Below are positions 38,757-45,698 of a stretch of DNA of 64,000 bases, one piece after another (within the stretch, counting starts at the first letter, position 1; every line of letters begins with the position of its first letter). The DNA comes from Burkholderia cepacia ATCC 25416 (GTDB lineage: Bacteria; Pseudomonadota; Gammaproteobacteria; Burkholderiales; Burkholderiaceae). The stretch covers positions 2,480,001 through 2,544,000 of the forward strand of contig NZ_CP012981.1 of NCBI RefSeq assembly GCF_001411495.1, in the 5' to 3' direction. A program made the translations under genes and the position numbers. The notes beneath the pieces are model-generated. The model had not been told where the DNA came from, did no database searches, and saw only the letters and a program-made list of their open reading frames with translations.

Positions 38757-40445
38757 TCAGTTGAGCTGATACGAGAATGCGGCGTTGATGCGCGGGCTGC
38801 GTGATGCGCTTTCGACTGGCGCGTCACCCACCGGCTTCGCGACGTTCAGGTCGAGGCTGTAGAAGCGGCTGTCCGTGAAACGCACACCGATGCCGACCGA
38901 CGACATGCGGTTGGGCGACGGCGTGCCTGAATGCAGGTACACACGCGCCATGTCGTAGGCGATGTACGGCGTCACGGACTTCATATACGTCCAGCCCGGC
39001 GTGAAGCCGCGGTTGACCTCCAGCGACATCCCCCATCCCGAGTCGCCCGACGCTTCGCCCGGCTGATAGCCGAGCGCGTAGCGCGTCGAGCCGAACGAGA
39101 TCTGCTCGGACGTCGGCAGTGAGTCAGGGCTGTATTGCCCGGTCAGCGAGACTGACGTGCCGATCCGGAACGGCCATTCGTTGGTTTGCGTGAAGGTCGC
39201 GCCGGTACGGACGAAGGTCAGCGACGTCGGGTCGGCGTATGTAAACCCCACACCGTTAACCACGCCAGTCTGCGATTTCGATGCACCGAGGATGTCGAAT
39301 GCCTTGGCGACGTTGACGCTCAGTTTTCGCACCTGCTTCGGTTCGACGCTCGTGTAGTCGAGCTGCAATTGCATCACGCGGACCTGTGACCGGTTTTCGA
39401 GGGTATTGCCGTTGATCTGGCTTTGGTAGCGGTCTTCGTTGTGTGCGGCATAACCCGACACAGTGCCGAGCAGGCTGCGCTGGTTGTTCAGCAGTATCGG
39501 ATAGGATGCCGAAAGACCAAGCTTCTCGTTCTTGACGGTGCGTTCGACGGACGACGGCAGGCCCGGATTGTCAGTAGGCTTGCCGCGATAGGTGCTTGCA
39601 TCGAGGCGCGTGATCAGGCCGCTGCTGCCGACAGGCACCGCGCCGCTGAACGCGAAGTAGGTCTGCTTGTCACGCCCCGGCGGCGCCAGTGCGGAGATGC
39701 TCAGCTGCTCGCCGAACTTCGTGAGGCCGTTTTCGGTCGCGGTGATGAGGCCCTGTACGCCCGGGTGGTTGAAATCGATACCGGTGCTGACGTTGAATGC
39801 CTTGCGGTCGACGGCAAGTTCGAGCGTCGTGGCGCCGTCGGTGGTTTGCGGCGGTGGTACGTTCGCCTTCACCGTGAGGCCGGGCAAGAGGCCGAACGTG
39901 TTCACGTAGCGCTCGAACGTTGCGCGGCGCAGCGGGCGATCGTCGGTGATATGCGCTGCGATCGCGCGAATCTTCGATTCCATTGCCCCGGGCTTGCCGG
40001 TGACCTTGACGTCCGACACATAACCTTCAACAACCGTGATGCGCACGACACCGTTCTCGAACGTCTGCGCGGGAACAAACGCGAACGACAGCGCGTAACC
40101 GCGTTCCTGGTAAAGCTTCGTCACGCCGTTGGCGGTTTCGATCAGATCGCCGATCGTGATGTCCTTGCCGACGAGGGGGGTGAAGCGACGCGAGATTTCC
40201 TCGAACGGTACCGACTTTACGCCTTCGACCTGGAATGTCGTCGGTGTCAGGTGGCGCGACAGCAACTCCTGCAGTTGCGGCGCCTGGGGCGCGACCTGCA
40301 CGGTTACGTTCGGGCCGGTTTTCGGCGCGTTGATCTGGGGCAGGGAGTCGAGCGGGTTACCGCCGACGCGCGTTTGTGCCTGTGCCGTGCTGGCTGCCGC
40401 GATGGCGGCGAGCAGCATCATCCATCTGTCGAGTCTGGATTTCAT
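38757..40445 (-). CDS. TpsB-type outer-membrane transporter (FhaC/ShlB/HecB family)
   Basis: 562 residues. A signal peptide (MKSRLDRWMMLLAAIAAASTAQA) is followed by a Pro-rich segment and a POTRA region (VEGVKSVPFEEISRRFTPLVGKDITIGDLIETANGVTKLYQERGYALSFAFVPAQTFENGVVRITVVEGYV). The remaining 350 residues form a 16-strand barrel ending RFYSLDLNVAKPVG..FSYQLN with a C-terminal aromatic-polar strand. TpsB proteins secrete one large TpsA exoprotein, whose gene is normally adjacent. No TpsA is present here; instead two collagen-like lipoprotein genes precede it on the same strand. It is therefore either an orphan or the exporter of those proteins (inference). Confidence 0.9.
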   Translation of the reverse strand: MKSRLDRWMMLLAAIAAASTAQAQTRVGGNPLDSLPQINAPKTGPNVTVQVAPQAPQLQELLSRHLTPTTFQVEGVKSVPFEEISRRFTPLVGKDITIGDLIETANGVTKLYQERGYALSFAFVPAQTFENGVVRITVVEGYVSDVKVTGKPGAMESKIRAIAAHITDDRPLRRATFERYVNTFGLLPGLTVKANVPPPQTTDGATTLELAVDRKAFNVSTGIDFNHPGVQGLITATENGLTKFGEQLSISALAPPGRDKQTYFAFSGAVPVGSSGLITRLDASTYRGKPTDNPGLPSSVERTVKNEKLGLSASYPILLNNQRSLLGTVSGYAAHNEDRYQSQINGNTLENRSQVRVMQLQLDYTSVEPKQVRKLSVNVAKAFDILGASKSQTGVVNGVGFTYADPTSLTFVRTGATFTQTNEWPFRIGTSVSLTGQYSPDSLPTSEQISFGSTRYALGYQPGEASGDSGWGMSLEVNRGFTPGWTYMKSVTPYIAYDMARVYLHSGTPSPNRMSSVGIGVRFTDSRFYSLDLNVAKPVGDAPVESASRSPRINAAFSYQLN

Positions 40446-40544
40446 TGTTCTTCCTCGTAGGCCTTGCTTTTCGTCTTCTTTGTAATGCCGGCGCGCGACA
40501 CCAAGGTGCCGCGCGCCGCGTGCCGCAATGCCGGTTGTGTTTGT

Positions 40545-40584
40545 ACGGTCGCACCATCCGCTCCGGCTGCGAAGGTGCGACCGT
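40545..40584 (-). repeat. Perfect 11-bp inverted repeat between collagen-like gene and TpsB
   Basis: ACGGTCGCACC (40545-40555) and GGTGCGACCGT (40574-40584), an 18-base loop, five bases after the stop of the second lipoprotein gene (minus sense). There is no U run, so it may stabilise mRNA or reduce downstream expression and not terminate it fully. Confidence 0.7.
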
Positions 40585-40589
40585 CCTCC

Positions 40590-42011
40590 TTACTTGCCAA
40601 CGCTACCCAGCGTACCCAGCAACCCCGTTACCGGTGCCAGCAGGCCCGTCGAGCCGCCGCCCGACGTTGCCGTTCCCGTGACGCTGCCGACCAGCGACGT
40701 GACCGGCGCGAGCGGGCTCGCTCCCCCGGATCCCGCTGCGCCGCCAACTGCTCCGGTGACAGTATTCAGCAAACCGGTGACAGGCGCGAGAGGGTTTGCA
40801 CTGCCTGCGCCACCCGCTGCGCCGCCGAGCGTGCCCGTGACCGTCGACACGAGATTCGTGACGGGGGCGAGCGGGCCGCCGCTACCGCCCGCCGCACCGC
40901 TCAGCGCGCCGGTAACGGTGGAGACGAGGCCCGTGACGGGCGCGAGCGGGCTGCTGCCCGAACCGCCGGTCGCGCCGCCGAGTGCACCCGTGAGCGAGCC
41001 GAGTGGCGTCGAGCCGAGACCCGACAGCAGGCCGCCGAGCGGATTCGTCGAGCCGGAACCCGACGACGTGCCGTTCTGCACGGTCGCCGTCGAGCCGCCG
41101 ACGAGGCTCGTGATCAGGCCGGGGATCGGCGCCGCGCCGTTCGGGCCGTTCGGGTTGACGAGGCCGCCCGCGTTGGTCACGGTGTTGCCGACCGCCGTCA
41201 CGAGTTGACCGACGTCGCCGACGAGCGGCTGGCTCGATGTGCCGCCAACTTGCTTGCCGGCCGAACTGATCGCGCCGCCGACCTGGCCGAGCAGGCCCGA
41301 GACGGGTTGGCCGAGGCCGGTCGTCGTGCCGACCTGTTGCGTGATCTGGCCCGCGGTGATCACGAGCGGCGTGATCGCCGAGCTGAGCGGCTGCGTCACT
41401 TGCTGCACGGCGCCCGACGACAGCGTCGAGCCGATCGTCGTGCCGGCAGCCGTCAGGCCATTGGCCACCGTGTCGAGCACGGTGCCGACCGGGGTCGTGA
41501 CGGGCGCGAGCGGCGCGAGTTGCCCCGTGCCGAGCGCCTTGACCGTCGAGCTCAGGCCGGACACCGTGTTGCTCGTCGCGCCGACCACGTTGCCGAGGCC
41601 TGCGACGGTCGTGCCGACCGGATCCTTAGTCGTACCGATCTGTCCCAGCCCGTTGCTCACGGCATCGGCAGCTGCGCCGACGATCGTGCCCGTGCTGGAG
41701 AGCGTGCTGCCGACGCCCTTCGTCACACCGTCGCCGAGGCCGGGCACGGTGATGTTGCCGACCGTGCTGCCGAGGTCGGTGGCCGTCTGGCCAACCGTGC
41801 TGACGACGCCCTTGGTGCCGGTGGACGTGCCGCTGGTGCCGCTCGTGCTCGGTGTACCGCTCGTGCTGCTGGGGTTGTTGTTGCTGCTGGTCGGCGGCGA
41901 ACTCACGCCGCCGCCGCCGCAGGCGGCCAGCAGGCAGGCTGCGGCGAAGGCCGTGAGGGGCACGCGCCACTGGTGCAGGGCGGCTGTCGTGAGAGAACGT
42001 TGCTGGGACAT
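40590..42011 (-). CDS. Repetitive collagen-like lipoprotein, copy 2
   Basis: 473 residues. ATG at 42011 follows GAGGAG. The signal ends in the lipobox LLAACGGGG, so it is membrane anchored. After a short Ser/Thr/Asn/Gly part (with a few T-S-G triplets) the protein is made of Val/Thr/Gly/Leu-rich repeats of the kind PLAPVTGLVSTVTGALGGA. In the C-terminal third the module PLAPVT-[GNS]-L-[VL]-x-[TS]-V-T-G recurs at roughly 25 to 30 residue spacing. It is a paralogue of the next gene upstream, sharing the central stretch VQQVTQPLSSAITP. The function is unknown; similar Burkholderia proteins are often labelled collagen-like, though true Gly-x-y content here is low. Confidence 0.85.
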   Translation of the reverse strand: MSQQRSLTTAALHQWRVPLTAFAAACLLAACGGGGVSSPPTSSNNNPSSTSGTPSTSGTSGTSTGTKGVVSTVGQTATDLGSTVGNITVPGLGDGVTKGVGSTLSSTGTIVGAAADAVSNGLGQIGTTKDPVGTTVAGLGNVVGATSNTVSGLSSTVKALGTGQLAPLAPVTTPVGTVLDTVANGLTAAGTTIGSTLSSGAVQQVTQPLSSAITPLVITAGQITQQVGTTTGLGQPVSGLLGQVGGAISSAGKQVGGTSSQPLVGDVGQLVTAVGNTVTNAGGLVNPNGPNGAAPIPGLITSLVGGSTATVQNGTSSGSGSTNPLGGLLSGLGSTPLGSLTGALGGATGGSGSSPLAPVTGLVSTVTGALSGAAGGSGGPLAPVTNLVSTVTGTLGGAAGGAGSANPLAPVTGLLNTVTGAVGGAAGSGGASPLAPVTSLVGSVTGTATSGGGSTGLLAPVTGLLGTLGSVGK

Positions 42012-42051
42012 GATTGACTCCTCGCTGTCTTGTCGATTGATGGATGTTGGT

Positions 42052-43698
42052 TTACTTGCCGTGCGTGCCACCGAGCAGGCCGCCGATCAGCGACGTGACC
42101 GGTGCGAGCGGATTCGACGCCGAGCCCGAGTTCGTGACGGCGCCCGTGCCGCCGGTCAATGCCGGGGCGCCGACCGCGCTCGTTACCGTGGACACGACGT
42201 TCGTCACCGGGGCGAGCGGGCTGCTGCCGCCGGCGCCGCCTGTTGCGCTGCCGAGGGCGCCCGTCACGGTACCGAGCAGACCGGTGACCGGCGCGAGCGG
42301 GCCGCCGCTGCCACCTGTTGCGCCGCCGAGTGCACCCGTGACCGTCGAGACGAGACCGGTGACCGGGGCGAGCGGGCCACCGCTGCCACCTGTTGCGCCG
42401 CCGAGCGCGCCCGTGACCGTCGAGACGAGACCCGTGACCGGAGCGAGCGGGCCGCCGCTGCCGCCTGCTGCGCCGCCGAGTGCGCCCGTGACCGTCGAGA
42501 CGAGACCGGTGACCGGTGCGAGCGGACCGCCGCTGCCACCCGTTGCACCGCCGAGTGCGCCCGTGACCGTCGAGACGAGACCGGTGACCGGTGCGAGCGG
42601 GCCGCTGCCGCCGCCCGTTGCGCCGCCGAGTGCGCCGGTGACCGTCGAGACGAGGCCGGTGAGCGGCGCGAGCGGGTTGGTTACGCCGCCGGTGCCGCCG
42701 GTGAGCAGGCCGCCGACGGCCTTCACGGTGTTGCCCGTCGACGAGACCGTGTTGCCAAGACCGGTCGTGACGGGGTTGCCGCCCGTCGACGCGAGCAGGG
42801 CGCCGGCCTGGTTCAGGCCGTTGCCGACCGTGCCGAGCAGCGTGTTGACGGGCGCGCCGAGGCCGGTTGCCGTGCCGATCGTCTGGGTCGTCTGGCCGAC
42901 CATCGTCGTGATCGGCGTGATGGCCGAGCTGACCGTCTGCGTGACCTGCTGGATCGGGCCGGTCGACAGTGCGTTGGTGAGGGTGTTGCCGCCGTTCGAG
43001 ACGGCACCGCCGAGCGTCGACACGAGGCCGCCGACGGCGCCCGTGACCGGTGCGAGCGGCGAGAGCGGGCCGCTGCCGAGGCTCGAGACCAGGGTCCCCG
43101 TTTGCGTGACTGCGCTGCCGAGCTGGTTGACCACGCCACCCGTGCTGGCGAGCGTGGTGCCGACCGGATCCTTCGTCGCGCCGAGCTGGCCGAGACCGTT
43201 GCCGAGGCCATTGCCGAGTGCGGTCACTGCGCCGCCGACGCTTTGCACGATGCCGCCCGCGGCTTGTGTGGTGGCCGGGTTGACGCCCGGCAGCGTCTGG
43301 CTGCCGATGACGGAACCGAGGCCCGAGACGGTTCCGCCGACACCCGTCAAGATGTTGCTGCTGCTTGCGAGGACAGTTCCCACTGGGTTCGACGACACGC
43401 CCGACGTGCCGGAAGTACCGGACGTGCCGCTCGTGCCCGACGTACCGCTGGTACCGGAGGTCCCGCTTGTGCCGGACGTACCGCTCGTACCCGAGGTGCC
43501 GCTGGTGCCGCTCGTACCCGATGTGCCGCTCGTGCCGGACGTGGAGATCGTATCGCCGCCGCCCGAGCTCGAGCCGCCGCCAAGACCCTGGCTGATGGAA
43601 CCCGAGCCGCCGCACGCGGAGAGGGAAAGCATGGCTGCAACGGTGGCCGCGATCAGAGTCGTCCGGAACACGCCATGAGGGATAACCTTAATGTCCAT
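42052..43698 (-). CDS. Repetitive collagen-like lipoprotein with (Gly-Thr-Ser)n, copy 1
   Basis: 548 residues. ATG at 43698 with GAGGA upstream. The signal peptide ends in lipobox MLSLSACGG. Residues about 55-105 are 16 uninterrupted T-S-G triplets (a Gly-x-y series able to form a short collagen triple helix). A Val/Thr/Gly-rich middle (TGVGGTVSGLGSVIGS...) follows, then six or seven 25-residue repeats GLVSTVTGALGGATGGSGGP + LAPVT between about residues 340 and 480, almost identical at DNA level. It is first gene of the collagen-like/TpsB operon, preceded by a sigma-54 promoter. It is a candidate surface adhesin or stalk. Confidence 0.87.
   Translation of the reverse strand: MDIKVIPHGVFRTTLIAATVAAMLSLSACGGSGSISQGLGGGSSSGGGDTISTSGTSGTSGTSGTSGTSGTSGTSGTSGTSGTSGTSGTSGTSGTSGTSGVSSNPVGTVLASSSNILTGVGGTVSGLGSVIGSQTLPGVNPATTQAAGGIVQSVGGAVTALGNGLGNGLGQLGATKDPVGTTLASTGGVVNQLGSAVTQTGTLVSSLGSGPLSPLAPVTGAVGGLVSTLGGAVSNGGNTLTNALSTGPIQQVTQTVSSAITPITTMVGQTTQTIGTATGLGAPVNTLLGTVGNGLNQAGALLASTGGNPVTTGLGNTVSSTGNTVKAVGGLLTGGTGGVTNPLAPLTGLVSTVTGALGGATGGGSGPLAPVTGLVSTVTGALGGATGGSGGPLAPVTGLVSTVTGALGGAAGGSGGPLAPVTGLVSTVTGALGGATGGSGGPLAPVTGLVSTVTGALGGATGGSGGPLAPVTGLLGTVTGALGSATGGAGGSSPLAPVTNVVSTVTSAVGAPALTGGTGAVTNSGSASNPLAPVTSLIGGLLGGTHGK
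42260..42680 (-). repeat. Tandem 75-bp coding repeats
   Basis: Successive 75-base units are near identical (unit core ACCGTCGAGACGAGACCGGT in plus-strand orientation, repeated at about 75-base intervals). They encode the 25-residue repeat of the collagen-like lipoprotein. The number of copies may vary between strains. Confidence 0.8.
43395..43548 (-). repeat. Nine-base coding repeats, 16 T-S-G triplets
   Basis: Sixteen consecutive nonamers encode Thr-Ser-Gly. The codons vary between units, so DNA identity is far lower than protein identity. Confidence 0.85.
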
Positions 43699-44376
43699 TT
43701 TGTCCTCGCATTAAAATGTGTTGTGAACTGCGTTGTGTTGAGTGGTGCGAGGACTACTCTGCAACTGTCGTGCCATTTCGATGCCCGACGGTTCGGCAAC
43801 AGGTTTTAAACGGGGCAATTCCTTGTCGGAAAAGGAAGTTATGGGAATTGAAAGATTGTTGAATCTGTTTAAGTGCAGACGAATGAGAACGATTTCGATC
43901 GTTTCGTAACGTAACGTCACAACATTGGCGTTACGCGTGCGACGTAACGTGGGAGGCCGCGCAGGCTTGGTGGACGAGGCAACTGTTTTACAGGTGGATT
44001 AGGTGTGCACATCTAACCTATCGTAAATCCTATGTGTAAGTCGTACCGAAACGCCGTACAAATACGCTGTGCTCACGGTCATTTTTTTCGATCCAAGTCG
44101 TTAAAAGAGGTTGGAACTTAAATAGGATCGGATATAGAATCCGGAGCAGATGTAAGGAAATGTACGGTTCGGTACACAACGTTCGAGGAGGGTTGCTATC
44201 GCGAATGTTAACTTGCATCAAATGGTGAGCCATGCCCCTCGGGGCAATCTATAAAGAAAGTGCACCTGGTTGTCGTTACAGCAGATGTGGCGAACAGCGC
44301 GGGGCAACCGGCCGGATATGCGGGGATGTATACGTATAAAAGGCCAAAGAACGTAAATACAGGCACGAGGAATAAA
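43699..44376. other. 678-base divergent intergenic region between the collagen-like operon and flp
   Basis: It is notably AT-richer than the surroundings. It contains a sigma-54 promoter on the minus strand (43760-43775), CGTAACG/CGTTACG motifs (43905-43950), and two GTAC inverted repeats (44043-44059 and 44162-44175). I see no convincing gene; the minus-strand frames at 43711-43920 and 44218-44859 lack ribosome sites. The flp promoter is not obvious. Confidence 0.6.
43760..43775 (-). promoter_or_regulatory. Sigma-54 (-24/-12) promoter of the collagen-like/TpsB operon
   Basis: Minus-strand sequence TGGCACGACAGTTGCA matches the sigma-54 consensus TGGCACG-N4-TTGCW completely. The -12 GC lies about 63 bases before the start codon at 43698, a normal distance. 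A sigma-54 activator is encoded at 55859. Confidence 0.8.
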
Positions 44377-44547
44377 ATGAAAGCACTCATCAAGCGCTTC
44401 CTTAAGGAAGAAGACGGGGTTACCGCGATCGAGTATGGTCTGATTGCGGGTCTGATTGCGGCCTTGATCATCGGTAGTGTCACCACTATCGGCACCAAGA
44501 TCTCGACGCTGTTCTCCACGATTGCCAGTTCGTTGCCGGGCGGCTGA
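44377..44547 (+). CDS. flp: Flp/Fap-type pilin
   Basis: 56 residues, normal for Flp pilins. ATG at 44377 follows CACGAGGAAT. The short basic leader MKALIKRFLKEEDG precedes the hydrophobic core VTAIEYGLIAGLIAALIIGSVTTIG with the conserved E-Y pair that marks Flp prepilins; processing is expected after Gly by the prepilin peptidase encoded next. It forms the adhesive bundled pilus assembled by the tad genes downstream. A 13-bp stem lies between it and cpaA, which fits excess pilin synthesis. Confidence 0.95.
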   Translation: MKALIKRFLKEEDGVTAIEYGLIAGLIAALIIGSVTTIGTKISTLFSTIASSLPGG

Positions 44548-44567
44548 TCCTCGGTAGTCCGGTGGGC

Positions 44568-44599
44568 GGCGAGCGGTCCGTTTTTGCGGACCGCTCGCC
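44568..44599 (+). repeat. Stable mRNA hairpin between flp and cpaA
   Basis: A perfect 13-bp stem GGCGAGCGGTCCG (44568-44580) / CGGACCGCTCGCC (44587-44599) with loop TTTTTG and no proper T run. It is likely a partial terminator or a processing/stability element that raises flp mRNA over the assembly genes. Confidence 0.75.
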
Positions 44600-44629
44600 C
44601 TTACGTCGACTTGGTCGGTCGATCGCGAT

Positions 44630-45130
44630 ATGGCACATCTTCTCAGCACCAGCATTTTTTTTGCCTGGGCGACGCTCGTTGCCGTCGGTGATATTCGATT
44701 TCGGCTTGTTCGGAATCCGCTTGTCGTCGTCGGGCTTTTGGCGGCGCTTGGCAGCGCATTGGTTGATGCAAATCCGTTTCGTGTTTCAGTCGAGCAGGCA
44801 TTGATCGGCATGCTCGTCGGTTTCGTGAGCTTTTTCCCGCTTTTTGCATTTCGCGTCATGGGCGCGGCGGACGTAAAGGTGTTTGCGGTTCTCGGCGCGT
44901 GGTGCGGTTTGTCGATACTGCCATGGCTGTGGGTTGTCGCCAGTCTTGCGGCCGGTATACATGTCCTCGCGCTGATGACGCTGACCCATACGTCGCTGGG
45001 CGCGCTGTGGTCGCGCGGTTCGCCGACGCTCTCGCTCGGCGCACGGCGGGCAACACCTTACGCAGCCTGTCTTGTCGCTCCGGCAGCGATATGGTTGGCC
45101 TATCTCGTCGTTACCGGGGGGCTGCAATGA
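44630..45130 (+). CDS. cpaA: Tad prepilin peptidase (CpaA/TadV family)
   Basis: 166 residues, several membrane segments, the short form lacking the N-terminal methylase domain. Catalytic aspartates are in VGDIRFRLVRNP (Asp21) and MGAADVKV (Asp82). The family usually has GxGD at the second site; here it is G-A-A-D, an atypical residue. It removes the leader from Flp and TadE/TadG pseudopilins at the inner membrane. The stop overlaps the tadE start (ATGA), so the genes are translationally coupled. Confidence 0.9.
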   Translation: MAHLLSTSIFFAWATLVAVGDIRFRLVRNPLVVVGLLAALGSALVDANPFRVSVEQALIGMLVGFVSFFPLFAFRVMGAADVKVFAVLGAWCGLSILPWLWVVASLAAGIHVLALMTLTHTSLGALWSRGSPTLSLGARRATPYAACLVAPAAIWLAYLVVTGGLQ

Positions 45131-45597
45131 AGCGACAGTACCAGCTACGGTCATGGCGGCGTCAGAAGGGGGCGACGGCGGTCGAGTTCGCGCTGGTGTT
45201 TCCGCTGTTCTTCCTGATCATGTATGCGATCGTGACGTTCGGGCTGATCTTCGCGGTTCAGCAAGGCTTGACGCTTGCTGCGACCGAAGGTGCGCGCACG
45301 GCACTGAATTATGTCTACGAGTCCAACGGGTCGGGGGCGCAGGCGCTGACCGATCGAGCGAAGGCGGCACAGTCGACCGCGATCGGGCTGACGTCGTGGC
45401 TGGCCAACGTCCAGATTCCGACACCCGTGTCGGGGGCATGCAGTTACGACGCGACCATGTATTGCGTGACGGTCACGGTGACGTATCCGTACAAGACCAA
45501 TCCGCTGGTTCCGTCGCTGCCCTTGCTCGGGCTCGTTACGCCGACGCAGTTGACCGGCACGGCAACCGTGCAGATCAATCCGGCGACCATTTTATGA
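45127..45597 (+). CDS. tadE: TadE-like pseudopilin
   Basis: 156 residues. The prepilin-like N-terminus RRQKGATAVEFALVFPLFFLIMYAIVTFGLIF has the G/A-x-A-V-E-F motif cut by CpaA/TadV. The rest is a periplasmic domain with two cysteines (GACSYDATMYCVTVTVTYPYK) that may form a disulfide. TadE is a minor pilin-like protein needed for pilus assembly. Start and stop overlap the neighbouring frames by ATGA, showing coupling on both sides. Confidence 0.93.
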   Translation: MKRQYQLRSWRRQKGATAVEFALVFPLFFLIMYAIVTFGLIFAVQQGLTLAATEGARTALNYVYESNGSGAQALTDRAKAAQSTAIGLTSWLANVQIPTPVSGACSYDATMYCVTVTVTYPYKTNPLVPSLPLLGLVTPTQLTGTATVQINPATIL

Positions 45598-45698
45598 AAC
45601 GGACGCCGGCCAGTGCGCGGCAACAGGCGCAAGCGGCGTTCACATGTCGACATAACAACATTTACGGCACTCAACATTCACCATGGGCAACAACTTGA
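45594..45698 (+). CDS. 34-codon ORF coupled between tadE and cpaB
   Basis: ATG 45594 overlaps the tadE stop (ATGA) and the frame ends at 45698, running 16 bases past the cpaB start. The N-terminus (MKRTPASARQQAQAAF) resembles the basic leader of TadE/TadG-type proteins but lacks a hydrophobic segment. cpaB itself has no ribosome site. This may be a remnant of a lost tadE/tadG-like gene or a small ORF whose translation delivers ribosomes to cpaB. Confidence 0.35.
   Translation: MKRTPASARQQAQAAFTCRHNNIYGTQHSPWATT

Noticed and set aside
42260..43548. Repeats resembling a CRISPR or satellite array
   Set aside because: Units are contiguous without spacers, multiples of three, and in frame in a lipoprotein gene.
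41239..43809. 856-codon plus-strand open frame across the collagen-like genes
   Set aside because: It covers both lipoproteins and the gap between them antisense, and would cross their signal and repeat regions. The minus-strand genes have signal peptides, lipoboxes and good ribosome sites.
43926..43940. Second sigma-54 promoter (TGGC-N8-TGC) toward flp
   Set aside because: Four mismatches to consensus and over 430 bases from the flp start; too weak to call.
44218..44859. 213-codon minus-strand frame over flp and cpaA
   Set aside because: It is antisense to two clear tad genes and has no ribosome site or recognisable product.
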